Notes under the pieces: generated by a model
Told to the model about the DNA's origin: nothing
Databases searched by the model: none
What the model saw: the letters and a program-made list of their open reading frames with translations, nothing else
Origin: Candidatus Wallbacteria bacterium
Lineage (GTDB): Bacteria; Muiribacteriota; JAQTZZ01
DNA: 32,885 nucleotides
Assembly: GCA_028687545.1 (NCBI GenBank)
Contig: JAQTZZ010000047.1
Location: 1 to 32,885 of the forward strand
Reading direction: 5' to 3'
Made by a program: the position numbers and the translations under genes
Part shown: positions 16,168-23,689 of the stretch, in pieces
Layout: the number at the start of each line of letters is the position of its first letter
How positions within the stretch are numbered: the stretch's first letter is position 1

Positions 16168-17040
16168 TTATAAATCTTTCAATAACTTGGAAATCACTGT
16201 GATGTCCTTCCAGCCAAAAAAGATCCGGGTCAGAATCATTCCGCCAAAATCCTCTTCATCACAGCAGATCACTTCGCCTTTTAAGGATTCATAGAACTTC
16301 ACTGCCGGAAGATTATCCTTAAGCGCCCATAACATGAAGGACTTGTACCCTTTTTCTTTCATCCATTTGAGCATTTTCCTGCTCAGGGCCTTGCCGATGC
16401 CAAGCCCTTGATAATCCTTCAGGATATAAAGTCCGTACACTTCGACATCCAGATCGGATCTGATCGAAAAAGGCGCGCCGCATGAAATGTAGCCGACTAT
16501 TTTATCGTTCATGATGCAGACGTGGAAAAATTTCCGCTCGTCTGTTTTGCCTGACTCAAGGCCCTTCCTGAATATTTTTTCGAAGGCATCGGCGTTGAGC
16601 TTATCCAGAAATTCCTGAGGGAGAATTCCTTTATAGGTGGAGTGGAAAATGGTGACATGAATCCTGGCGATTTCCAAGGAATCAGCCTCAACAGCGGGTC
16701 TGAGAGAATATTTCGCCGTTAAGACTTTTTTGATGCTTTCCTGAAGCGGAGTAAGATCTCGCTCGATGATTTCCCAGATCCTTTGTAAATTTATGCCGAG
16801 ATAATCATGAACTATTACATTCCTGAACCCGGAAATCGCTTTCCAGGGTATTTCCGGATATTGCTCTTTGAAATCCTGCGACAATTTTTGACATGATTCC
16901 GACAGTTCGTGCAGTTCCCGCAGTGCAGCTTTCCAGGTTTTGCGGTCATTCATGAAATTATCTCTGCCGTCTGATGCGTAACTTTTCAGCGCAGTGCTGC
17001 AATCGAGCATGTGGCTGAGAAACAGCAGATCGTCTTTCAT
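16168..17040 (-). CDS. HepT-like HEPN toxin fused to a GNAT acetyltransferase
   Basis: 290 residues, two domains. Residues 1-107 are a complete HepT (DUF86) HEPN RNase domain with the catalytic motif Rx4HxY: Arg73, His78, Tyr80 (FRNVIVHDYLG). Residues about 111-265 are a complete GNAT domain: beta-1 start YSLRPAVEADSLEIARIH, acetyl-CoA loop YQGLGIGKAL (Gln211-Gly216), and NLPAVKFYESL near the end. In known MntA-HepT modules the nucleotidyltransferase adenylylates the Tyr of Rx4HxY and so silences HepT. The start ATG overlaps the stop of the mntA-like gene (ATGA), so translation is coupled. The fusion is a single uninterrupted frame. GNAT enzymes include tRNA-acetylating toxins and antibiotic-modifying enzymes; the substrate here cannot be told, and it may be an accessory or second toxic activity. 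Confidence 0.85.
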   Translation of the reverse strand: MKDDLLFLSHMLDCSTALKSYASDGRDNFMNDRKTWKAALRELHELSESCQKLSQDFKEQYPEIPWKAISGFRNVIVHDYLGINLQRIWEIIERDLTPLQESIKKVLTAKYSLRPAVEADSLEIARIHVTIFHSTYKGILPQEFLDKLNADAFEKIFRKGLESGKTDERKFFHVCIMNDKIVGYISCGAPFSIRSDLDVEVYGLYILKDYQGLGIGKALSRKMLKWMKEKGYKSFMLWALKDNLPAVKFYESLKGEVICCDEEDFGGMILTRIFFGWKDITVISKLLKDL

Positions 17041-17324
17041 ATGTCTATGGCTTCGCTGAAAACATGATCCCGCAACGATAATTTGATCGCTGCTGCTTCC
17101 ACTACATCCACCGGATGTCCCAGCAGTTCCTGCAGATCATAGACCAGGCCGCCCGGGAACCATGGAGTGGTCGGACCCTGGATTTCGATCAGAAAATCAA
17201 TGTCACTTTTTTCGGTCGCCTCTCCGCGGGCAAAGGACCCGAAAAGCTTGATCTTTCCCACCCCGTGTTTGCGGGCGATTTCCAGGATTTCTTTTCTTTT
17301 TTTATGGATTTCGGCTATTCCCAT
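17037..17324 (-). CDS. mntA: MntA-like minimal nucleotidyltransferase antitoxin
   Basis: 95 residues. The motif GSx10DxD is complete: GSFARGEATEKSDIDF, Gly29-Ser30 with Asp41 and Asp43, and a third acidic residue in HPVDVVEA (Asp73). It belongs to the minimal nucleotidyltransferases that pair with HEPN proteins; characterised members transfer AMP to the HepT tyrosine and thereby act as antitoxin. It is the first gene of the pair and overlaps the HepT-GNAT gene by 4 bp. The RBS is weak (AATAAG before ATG). An 11-bp palindrome GCATATTATGC (17347-17357) sits just upstream and could be an autoregulatory site, which is only a suggestion. Confidence 0.88.
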   Translation of the reverse strand: MGIAEIHKKRKEILEIARKHGVGKIKLFGSFARGEATEKSDIDFLIEIQGPTTPWFPGGLVYDLQELLGHPVDVVEAAAIKLSLRDHVFSEAIDI

Positions 17325-17420
17325 CTTATTATTTTACTTAACTCCGGCATATTATGCAAAAAACGGGTCGTGAATTGAGTTGATCCCACAGTTACTTCTT
17401 CAGCAGAAATCAATCAATTC

Positions 17421-17449
17421 TTGACGATCAGATTGTAATTACTTATGAT
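17421..17449 (+). promoter_or_regulatory. Sigma-70-type promoter of the sigma-54 activator gene
   Basis: TTGACG (17421-17426), 17-bp spacer, TATGAT (17444-17449): five of six matches in each hexamer. The predicted transcription start, about 17456, falls at the first base pairs of the heptad palindrome, which puts that palindrome in the mRNA leader. Confidence 0.7.
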
Positions 17450-17450
17450 A

Positions 17451-17519
17451 GTGAATAGTGATCAGTAAATGGTGAATAGAGTTTCAATTTCCAATCACTA
17501 ATCACCATTCACTATTCAC
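17451..17519. repeat. Palindrome made of degenerate 7-bp tandem repeats (GTGAATA type)
   Basis: The left arm reads as heptads GTGAATA, GTGATCA, GTAAATG, GTGAATA; the right arm, on the opposite strand, reads GTGAATA, GTGAATG, GTGATTA, GTGATTG. GTGAATAGTGA (17451-17461) pairs perfectly with 17509-17519, ATGGTGA (17469-17475) with 17502-17508, and TAG (17477-17479) with 17498-17500. The unpaired 7 nt on the left equals one heptad. As RNA it would be a hairpin of about 21 bp ending 12 bases before the RBS CGGAGGA of the activator gene. Confidence 0.8.
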
Positions 17520-17540
17520 TTCCCGTCCACCGGAGGAATC

Positions 17541-18995
17541 ATGAAACACCATAAAATAGCCTTTACTTTTGTGGGGCTGGAGGCTGCTGTTGCCTCGGCT
17601 TTGTTTCTGCGTCAGAATCCCGAGACTGAGCTGGTCGTCACCAGCGCCGAGAAGTTTCCGGAGAGGCTTGACGAGTTCTCAGACCGGAAAAACCAGGATT
17701 TTTTCATCATCGGCCTGGGCTACCGCGACCGCGAGGAAGAGATGGAAAAAGCGCTGAGATCAATTTTGAAATCAGGTAATAAAGTGACCTGGTTCTGCAC
17801 AGCCCTTGATTTAGCGTATTTCAAAAAACAGTTCAAGGACAAGATCGAATTTCTCACCGGGAAAACCGAACTTTCCCTGCTGATTGCAGGCTGGCTGGGT
17901 TTGAAAAACGATAAGAGCCCTTTGCGGCATCTTGATCACAGGCATTCGGCTGAGGACTGGGAAAATCTGGTGCGTTACGGACTTTCCCGCGCCAAGAATT
18001 TCCGCGATTATGAGATGTATCCAGAGATCGTGCAGAAACTGGCCGGATTGAAATCATTGAGTGCTGAAGATGAACTGCGGATGAAAACTTCAGACCCGTA
18101 TGGCCTATTGATGGGAAATTCCAGCCTGATGAAGGAACTGAGAAATCGGATCAGACTGGTGGGAGGAGACAGCATCTGCAGCGTGCTGATCCTGGGCGAA
18201 ACCGGCACGGGCAAGGAAACAGCCGCCAGAGCCCTGCATGATGCGAGCAGACGGGCGAACCAGGAATTCGTGGCCATCAACTGCGCGAATTTTACGGAGC
18301 AGCTCTTAGACAGCGAACTGTTCGGCTACGTGAAAGGCGCATTCACCGGAGCTGAACACGAACGGAAGGGTCTTCTGGAAGTTGCGGACAAAGGCACCCT
18401 GTTCCTGGACGAGATCGGCGAGATGCCGTTGTTATTACAATCCAAGCTCCTGCGCTTCCTTGACAACAAGGCTTTCCGGCGCGTGGGAGGGACCTCGGAC
18501 ATCAGGGTGGATGTGCGCATCATCGCTGCCACCAACAGGGACCTGCAGACCCTGATCAGCAGAAACGGCTTCAGGGCGGATCTATACTACAGGCTGGCCC
18601 AGGCCGAGATTCATACCCCGGCTCTGCGCGAACATCCTGATGATCTGGGCGTGATAGCTGATCATTTGTTGAAAAAACTTTGTCTGGAACGCAAAATTGA
18701 TTCTGTCAAACTCACCCCGCGACAACTTGAGCAGCTGAAGAAGCACCGCTGGCCTGGCAATGTGCGGGAGCTGACCAATGCTCTTCTTACGGCCCTGATC
18801 AGCGGGGAATGGGATTTCGAGAAAATATTACTTCCAATTGGGTCTCAAGAAGACGATTTCACGGTCTGGCCTTTAGCTGATTATGAACACGAGTATGTGG
18901 AAAAGGTTTACTCGAAATTCGGCTGCAACAAGACACAGTCAGCAAAAGCGCTGGGGATCGCGGTGAATACGCTGAAGAAAATATTAGGTATATAA
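17541..18995 (+). CDS. Sigma-54-dependent transcriptional activator with unusual N-terminal domain
   Basis: 484 residues. The AAA+ domain covers about 190-425: Walker A GETGTGKE (219-226), the sigma-54-contacting loop GAFTGA (266-271), Walker B LFLDEIGE (Asp290-Glu291), and RWPGNVREL. A Fis-type helix-turn-helix closes the protein (CNKTQSAKALGIAVNTLKKI). It hydrolyses ATP to open sigma-54 promoters, so the genome should encode RpoN. The sensory domain (1-180) is not a response-regulator receiver, GAF, PAS or V4R domain by eye. Its pattern, GLEAAVASALFLRQ, DFFIIGLGYRDREEEMEKAL, GNKVTWFCTALDLAYF, resembles the DHH phosphoesterase layout with the catalytic Asp/His replaced; this is a tentative match. 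RBS GGAGGA precedes the ATG. Its targets are unknown; one candidate site is at 25153. Confidence 0.92.
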   Translation: MKHHKIAFTFVGLEAAVASALFLRQNPETELVVTSAEKFPERLDEFSDRKNQDFFIIGLGYRDREEEMEKALRSILKSGNKVTWFCTALDLAYFKKQFKDKIEFLTGKTELSLLIAGWLGLKNDKSPLRHLDHRHSAEDWENLVRYGLSRAKNFRDYEMYPEIVQKLAGLKSLSAEDELRMKTSDPYGLLMGNSSLMKELRNRIRLVGGDSICSVLILGETGTGKETAARALHDASRRANQEFVAINCANFTEQLLDSELFGYVKGAFTGAEHERKGLLEVADKGTLFLDEIGEMPLLLQSKLLRFLDNKAFRRVGGTSDIRVDVRIIAATNRDLQTLISRNGFRADLYYRLAQAEIHTPALREHPDDLGVIADHLLKKLCLERKIDSVKLTPRQLEQLKKHRWPGNVRELTNALLTALISGEWDFEKILLPIGSQEDDFTVWPLADYEHEYVEKVYSKFGCNKTQSAKALGIAVNTLKKILGI

Positions 18996-19042
18996 AGCAT
19001 TTCAGCATCAGGACTCTCATTAGCGAAAAAAAGACCTAATCT

Positions 19043-19057
19043 GTGATCCAGGATCAC
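19043..19057. repeat. 15-bp perfect palindrome between activator gene and ATPase remnant
   Basis: GTGATCC-A-GGATCAC, followed by TAGTGTTTT. It could be a regulator-binding site left from the ATPase gene or a weak terminator of the activator gene (stem 5, loop 5). Nothing in the sequence decides between these. Confidence 0.45.
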
Positions 19058-19075
19058 TAGTGTTTTGGGTGGCAA

Positions 19076-19837
19076 GTGCAGTTCGACAATCCTTGTAGTA
19101 TTCCGCACGACTCTGTAGCTTTACCTGGACTAGGGACATGCGGACTTATCGGCGGCATTTTTTATCATCTGGGTAACCATCAACTGGCCGAGAAAATCGG
19201 GGTTTGCTCTCCGGAACTGGAAGCATGCCTTTCGGAACTTGAAATTCAGGGTAAAACTGTAGTGATGCTGATTGGTGAAGATGGTGTGCAAGCCATTTTC
19301 GCTGTTGCGGACAAGGTTAAAGAGAGCAGCCGGCAGGCCGTCTTGGAGCTGCATCAACTGGGAATAAAAACCATAATGCTGACCGGCGACAATCGGCATA
19401 CAGCAGAGGCGATTGCCGGACAGGTCGGGATCGACATTGCCCTTGGCAACCTATTGCCTGAAGACAAGCTGAAGGAAGTGGAAAAACTTTCTTCCGGTTG
19501 TGTTACAGGAATGGCCGGTGACGGTATCAATGATGCGCCTGCGCTGGCATCAGCCAATATCGGCTTCGCAATGGGTGCGGCAGGCAGCGACATAGCGATT
19601 GAAACCGCTGATGTGGCGCTGATGGATGACGATCTCCGCAAAATACCCGCTTTTGTACGACTGTCCCAGGCTACATCCAGTATTCTGATGCAGAACATCG
19701 GACTGGCACTTGGTATTAAAACGCTGTTCCTGGTGATTACATTCACAGGTCAGCCTACAATGTGGATGGCTGTATTCGCCGACATGGGCACCAGCCTGCT
19801 GGTGATCGGTAACGGCTTGAGGCTGTTGCGGAAATGA
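19076..19837 (+). pseudogene. C-terminal remnant of a Zn/Cd/Pb P-type ATPase (ZntA/CadA-like)
   Basis: The 253 residues correspond to the last part of a P1B-type metal-exporting ATPase: the end of the nucleotide-binding domain (ALPGLGTCG, HLGNHQL, LEIQGKTVVML), the HAD P-domain (IMLTGDNRHTAEAIAG, NLLPEDKL, MAGDGINDAPAL, GSDIAIETADVALMDDDLRK) and the last membrane pair (ALGIKTLFLVITF, MAVFADMGTSLLVIGNGLRLL). The metal-binding N-terminus, the first six membrane helices, the CPC motif and the phosphorylation motif DKTGT are all absent, so it cannot pump. GTG 19076 merely opens the frame and has no clear RBS. The sequence resembles proteobacterial ZntA proteins closely, which suggests that a horizontally acquired gene lost its 5' end. 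No transposase is adjacent. Confidence 0.85.
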
Positions 19838-19866
19838 TCTGGAAAATACTTTTATTTTTTTTACTT

Positions 19867-20823
19867 TCAGGGAATGACAAAGTTAAACAGGTATCCTGTT
19901 ATGATGATCCCGGTCCCTACTACTGACGCGAATATCAGCAGCAGTTTAAGTTTCATCACTCTCTTCAAAATCAGGAATTCTGGAAGCGAAAGGCCGGTTA
20001 CGGCCATCATGAAAGCCAGCGCAGTGCCCATGCCGACACCTTTTTCAGTCAAGACGCTGACGAGCGGAATCATTCCTGCGGCATTGGAATAAAGAGGAAT
20101 GCCGATCAGAGTGACGAGCGGCACTGCGAACAGATTATCCCGTCCGGCGTATCTCGCTAAAAATCCGGCTGGAATATACCCGTGCATCAATGCCCCCAGG
20201 CCAATGCCGAGAATTACATATGGTCCGACTGTTTTTAGTATCTCTCCCGTATAATCCCTGGCATAATGGATCTTCTGCTTGAAGCTCTGCTTCTCTAATT
20301 CAAAGTGGGAAGCACCCTTGATATCGAATTTTTCCACCAGATGCTCCAAATGAAGGCTTCCTATCACCAGGCCTGAGCCGATTGCTATCAGCAGTCCGCT
20401 TCCGATATAGAGACAGGCAATTTTCCAGCCGAACAGTCCCCAGAGCATGACTAAGGCAACTTCGTTAATCATCGGCGAAGCCACCAGGAAGGTGAAAGTG
20501 GTTCCCATCGGCACTCCAGCCTCTATGAATCCGAGAAACAGCGGTACTGCGCTGCAGGAACAGAAGGGAGTAACGATTCCCAGCAATCCTGCCAAAACAC
20601 TGCCTTTAATCCTGTTTCCGCTGCCAAGAATCTTTCTGGAACGCTCGGGCGGAAAAAAAGTCCTGATAAAGGAAACCGCAAAAATGATCACTGTCAGAAG
20701 CAGAAAAATCTTAATCGTGTCATAAACAAAAAAATTAAATGCTTCCCCGGAAACGGAATTCAGATTGAAGCCTAGTTTTTTATAAACAAGCCAATCCACC
20801 ATTGTTTTCAACACAATTACCAT
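19867..20823 (-). CDS. ArsP/UPF0718-family membrane permease
   Basis: 318 residues with about eight hydrophobic helices. The signature TPFCSCSAVP holds a Cys pair at 88 and 90, followed by GFIEAGVPMGTTFTFLVASPMINEVAL, and the second half repeats the pattern (GIPLYSNAAGMIPLVSVLTEKGVGMGTALAFMM), as in the two-repeat permease family that includes the organoarsenical exporter ArsP. Actual substrate unknown; the family is often linked to arsenic or other soft-metal resistance. The ATG at 20823 touches its AAAGG sequence, so GTG 20814 or TTG 20811 may be the true start. A sigma-70 promoter with an overlapping palindrome lies just upstream. It is convergent with the ATPase remnant, and together they may be the rest of a metal-resistance patch. 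Confidence 0.87.
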   Translation of the reverse strand: MVIVLKTMVDWLVYKKLGFNLNSVSGEAFNFFVYDTIKIFLLLTVIIFAVSFIRTFFPPERSRKILGSGNRIKGSVLAGLLGIVTPFCSCSAVPLFLGFIEAGVPMGTTFTFLVASPMINEVALVMLWGLFGWKIACLYIGSGLLIAIGSGLVIGSLHLEHLVEKFDIKGASHFELEKQSFKQKIHYARDYTGEILKTVGPYVILGIGLGALMHGYIPAGFLARYAGRDNLFAVPLVTLIGIPLYSNAAGMIPLVSVLTEKGVGMGTALAFMMAVTGLSLPEFLILKRVMKLKLLLIFASVVGTGIIITGYLFNFVIP

Positions 20824-20861
20824 CCTTTCAGATTTTTCCAGACATCAGAAAGCATTTATGC

Positions 20862-20891
20862 TATTTTGCCAAACAGCAAAATACTTGTCAA
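20862..20891 (-). promoter_or_regulatory. Permease promoter with overlapping palindromic operator
   Basis: On the minus strand TTGACA (20891-20886), a 17-bp spacer, then CAAAAT (20868-20863). A perfect inverted repeat, TATTTTGC, 6 nt, GCAAAATA (20862-20883), covers the spacer and the -10 box, the classical position for a repressor. The predicted start lies about 33-42 bp before the permease start codon. Confidence 0.65.
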
Positions 20892-20947
20892 GGAAAATGA
20901 CTTCCCCGAATTGGTTAGAAAGGTTGGTTTAGGTTCCGCCTATCGGA

Positions 20948-20976
20948 TTGCGATTCAGCTCTGATCTGTTTAGAAT
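20948..20976 (+). promoter_or_regulatory. Sigma-70-type promoter for the AI-2E permease/OadB-like operon
   Basis: TTGCGA (20948-20953), 17-bp spacer, TAGAAT (20971-20976), then about 30 bp of leader to the ATG at 21014 with AGAGGGAG as a distant RBS candidate. Confidence 0.5.
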
Positions 20977-21013
20977 AAATTCAAGGTGTTCAGAGGGAGC
21001 CAGATAATTAATC

Positions 21014-22171
21014 ATGAATCAAGACAGCAAAAAAATTGACACCCGCGCTTATTATTTTCTGCTCACCTGCTTGGTGCTGTTTCTGGGGCTGACATTTTAC
21101 CTGTTTTCCCAATTTTCCGCACCGCTTTTTTTCGCATTGCTCCTGTCAATTCTGTTTTATCCCCTGCATAAAAGCATCTGCAAAGTTCTGGATCGAAAGC
21201 TGAACAGTAATAACAAAGTGATTTGTGCCGTTTTTGGGTTTTTCCGCAGTAACCGTAAACATATTGCAACTCTGCTGATCCTGTTATTGACTATTTTTCT
21301 GGTGTTGATTCCGCTCGTGAGCGTGATCTCAGTATTTATAAACGAGGCCGGTGAACTTTATACTCAGATTCAGGGTGAAATTTCAGAAAAGATTTCTGAT
21401 CTTCCGACCGTGTCGGAAATCAACTCCAAACAGGTTAAATTGAATAAACTGCTTGGAAACTACATTCCTGGGATGAGCATTAATCTGGAAAAGTCAATCC
21501 GCGAATACTTGCTGCCTGCATTGAAAAACATCTCGTCCTATGCAGTCGGGACAGCTAAAAATATTTTTGGCAATGCCCTGCTTTTCTTAGTCAACCTGCT
21601 CGTGCTTCTGATCGGAATTTTTTTCTTGCTCAATGACGCCGGTCGGCTTGGTGCGGTATTGATAAAAATATCCCCTCTGAGAACCAGGGATGAAGTGGAG
21701 ATTTTTTCGATTTTCAGAGGTCTTGCCAAAGGAATTGTTGTAGGCAATACAGTTACAGCACTTGTCCAGGGGCTGCTGCTGGGTCTTGGATTTTATTTTT
21801 TTTCCCTGCCCAGACCTGTCTTTTTCGGTGTGATCGGAGGATTTTTATCATTCATTCCATTTTTCGGGACATTCATTGTCTGGGGACCCGGGCTTTGTTA
21901 TCTGATTTACATGGAATATTATCTTGCCGGAATCCTGTTTCTTCTCTATTGCCTTATAGTGGTCTCAGGAATCGACAATGTCATCAAACCATATTTCATC
22001 AGTGATCACCTCAAACTCAACACAGGGTTGATTCTGGTTGCGATTCTCTCGGGAATCAAAATTTTCGGAGTAATGGGAATCTTTTACGGCCCTTTGATCG
22101 TAGCCATTTTTCAGAAATTAATAGAGTTTTATCTGGAAGAATTGAAAAAATCCTCTCAGGACAACCTTTAG
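21014..22171 (+). CDS. AI-2E/PerM-family membrane transporter
   Basis: 385 residues with about eight membrane segments: two near the N-terminus (about 12-50), one at 75-100 (TLLILLLTIFLVLIPLVSVI), a hydrophilic stretch 110-170, then four to five more. Family marks are FIPFFGTFIVWGPG, the late DNVIKPYFISDHLKLN, and IFGVMGIFYGPLIVAIFQK near the end. The family includes quorum-signal exporter TqsA and Na+/H+-linked members, so the substrate cannot be assigned from sequence. The RBS is weak (AGAGGGAG 14 bases before ATG). The stop codon lies 13 bp before the OadB-like gene, so both probably share a transcript. Confidence 0.87.
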   Translation: MNQDSKKIDTRAYYFLLTCLVLFLGLTFYLFSQFSAPLFFALLLSILFYPLHKSICKVLDRKLNSNNKVICAVFGFFRSNRKHIATLLILLLTIFLVLIPLVSVISVFINEAGELYTQIQGEISEKISDLPTVSEINSKQVKLNKLLGNYIPGMSINLEKSIREYLLPALKNISSYAVGTAKNIFGNALLFLVNLLVLLIGIFFLLNDAGRLGAVLIKISPLRTRDEVEIFSIFRGLAKGIVVGNTVTALVQGLLLGLGFYFFSLPRPVFFGVIGGFLSFIPFFGTFIVWGPGLCYLIYMEYYLAGILFLLYCLIVVSGIDNVIKPYFISDHLKLNTGLILVAILSGIKIFGVMGIFYGPLIVAIFQKLIEFYLEELKKSSQDNL

Positions 22172-22184
22172 TGAAACAGGAATA

Positions 22185-23669
22185 ATGGACATTCTTAGAT
22201 ATCCGGGTGTGTTTTTCCGTCAAACCGGATTCTGCAATTCAACTCCGGATCAGCTTTTAATGCTTGGAGTAGGATTACTGCTGATTTATCTGGCAGTAGC
22301 CAGGCATTTCGAGCCGCTTCTTCTGCTGCCGATTGGTTTTGGCGCCCTGACCGCCAATATTCCAAACAACTGCCTTACCTATGACGGTTATTTTTACAGA
22401 TCCGACCTTATAAATTCCACTGCGCTTATCAGCAGGCTGAATGATCAGAACGAACAATTTTCGAGATACTTAAAGCGATATTTTTCGGAAGATTTGCAAA
22501 ACAAGATAGCTGTTTTCACTGGCGGCGGGACGCCTGATGTGCAACTCGAACTCAACCTGCTGTCTGAGCTTAATAATCTTCTGAACGGCCCTACTCTTTT
22601 TGATGAGGATATTTTTAAAGACTATCAGCTTAACCCGGAAACGCTGAAACTGGCTCATACGAATCTTACTGCGGAAAAACAATTCTTACTGAATCGCCTT
22701 CTGATCGAGGAAGTTTATCCTGCTGAAATCCATCCAGGTCCGGGAAAATCATTCGGATTATTTTATTACCTTTATCACGGAGTCAAACTTGTAATCTTCC
22801 CGCCCCTGATTTTCCTTGGAATCGGAGCAATGACCGATTTTGGGCCTCTGATCGCCAATACCAGAATATTTCTGCTGGGTGCAGCGACACAATCCGGTAT
22901 ATTCATTACCATGCTCTGCGCCATGCTTCTAGGCTTCACGCCTCGCGAGGCGGCGTCCATAGGCATCATCGGCGGAGCGGACGGACCTGTCACGATTTTC
23001 ACCGTAGCCAAGCTGGCTCCTCATCTTCTCGCACCGATCCTTGTAGCCGCTTATTCCTACATGGCATTGATTCCGCTGATCCAGCCTCCCATCATGCGGC
23101 TTCTGACAACGAGCCGCGAGCGGATGATAATGATGAAGCCGCTCAGGGAAGTGTCACGGCAGGAGCGCATTTTATTCCCAATAGTGGTCACACTGGTCTG
23201 CTTGTATATTGTTCCTGCAGTATCCGCCCTGATTTCAATGCTGATGCTGGGAAATCTGATGCGGGAAGCCGGATGCGCGGAAAAACTGGCTGACACTGCC
23301 AGGAATCAGCTGATCAACATTGTGACGATTTTTCTGGGTACGGCAGTCGGTACCACTATGCGTGCCGAGACCTTCCTGAACATTGCCACGCTCAAAATTC
23401 TCGCACTGGGCACTGTGGCTTTCAGCTTCGCCACAGCAGGTGGAATACTGCTTTGCAAATTGATGAATCTGTTCGGCGCGGATAGAATCAATCCCCTGAT
23501 CGGAGCGGCAGGAGTGTCGGCCGTCCCCATCTCGGCCCGGGTGGTTCAGAAAGTAGGGCAGGAGGAGAACCCGCAGAATTTCCTCCTGATGCACGCCCTG
23601 GGAGCAAGCGTGTCAGGTGTGATCGGAGCGGCGGTCACAGCAGGTGTGCTGCTGGAAATGCTGCGATAA
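22185..23669 (+). CDS. OadB-like beta subunit of a Na+-translocating decarboxylase, with a large loop insertion
   Basis: 494 residues against about 370-430 typical. Membrane beta subunits of oxaloacetate, methylmalonyl-CoA and glutaconyl-CoA decarboxylases couple decarboxylation of carboxybiotin to Na+ export. Conserved parts: LFPPLIFLGIGAMTDFGPLI-type sequence (205-225), GIIGGADGPVTIFT (Asp266), MRAETFLNIATLKI and AAGVSAVPISARVVQ. Residues about 64-187 form an insertion of about 115 residues between the second helix (LLPIGFGALTANIP) and the family's LYYLYKGV-like segment; it is hydrophilic and of unknown fold. The alpha, gamma and biotin carrier subunits are not in this window, so it either pairs with subunits elsewhere or works differently. 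ATG with a modest AACAGGA RBS. Confidence 0.88.
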   Translation: MDILRYPGVFFRQTGFCNSTPDQLLMLGVGLLLIYLAVARHFEPLLLLPIGFGALTANIPNNCLTYDGYFYRSDLINSTALISRLNDQNEQFSRYLKRYFSEDLQNKIAVFTGGGTPDVQLELNLLSELNNLLNGPTLFDEDIFKDYQLNPETLKLAHTNLTAEKQFLLNRLLIEEVYPAEIHPGPGKSFGLFYYLYHGVKLVIFPPLIFLGIGAMTDFGPLIANTRIFLLGAATQSGIFITMLCAMLLGFTPREAASIGIIGGADGPVTIFTVAKLAPHLLAPILVAAYSYMALIPLIQPPIMRLLTTSRERMIMMKPLREVSRQERILFPIVVTLVCLYIVPAVSALISMLMLGNLMREAGCAEKLADTARNQLINIVTIFLGTAVGTTMRAETFLNIATLKILALGTVAFSFATAGGILLCKLMNLFGADRINPLIGAAGVSAVPISARVVQKVGQEENPQNFLLMHALGASVSGVIGAAVTAGVLLEMLR

Positions 23670-23689
23670 CTTCGGTTTTGATTGGTTAT

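Noticed and set aside
17451-17519. Repeat cluster as a CRISPR array
   Set aside because: The repeats are 7 bp, contiguous and arranged as a palindrome; no spacers or cas genes occur.
19076-19837. ATPase remnant as an active short gene or as part of an insertion sequence
   Set aside because: Lacks DKTGT and the transport helices, has no RBS, and no transposase or terminal inverted repeats are seen nearby.
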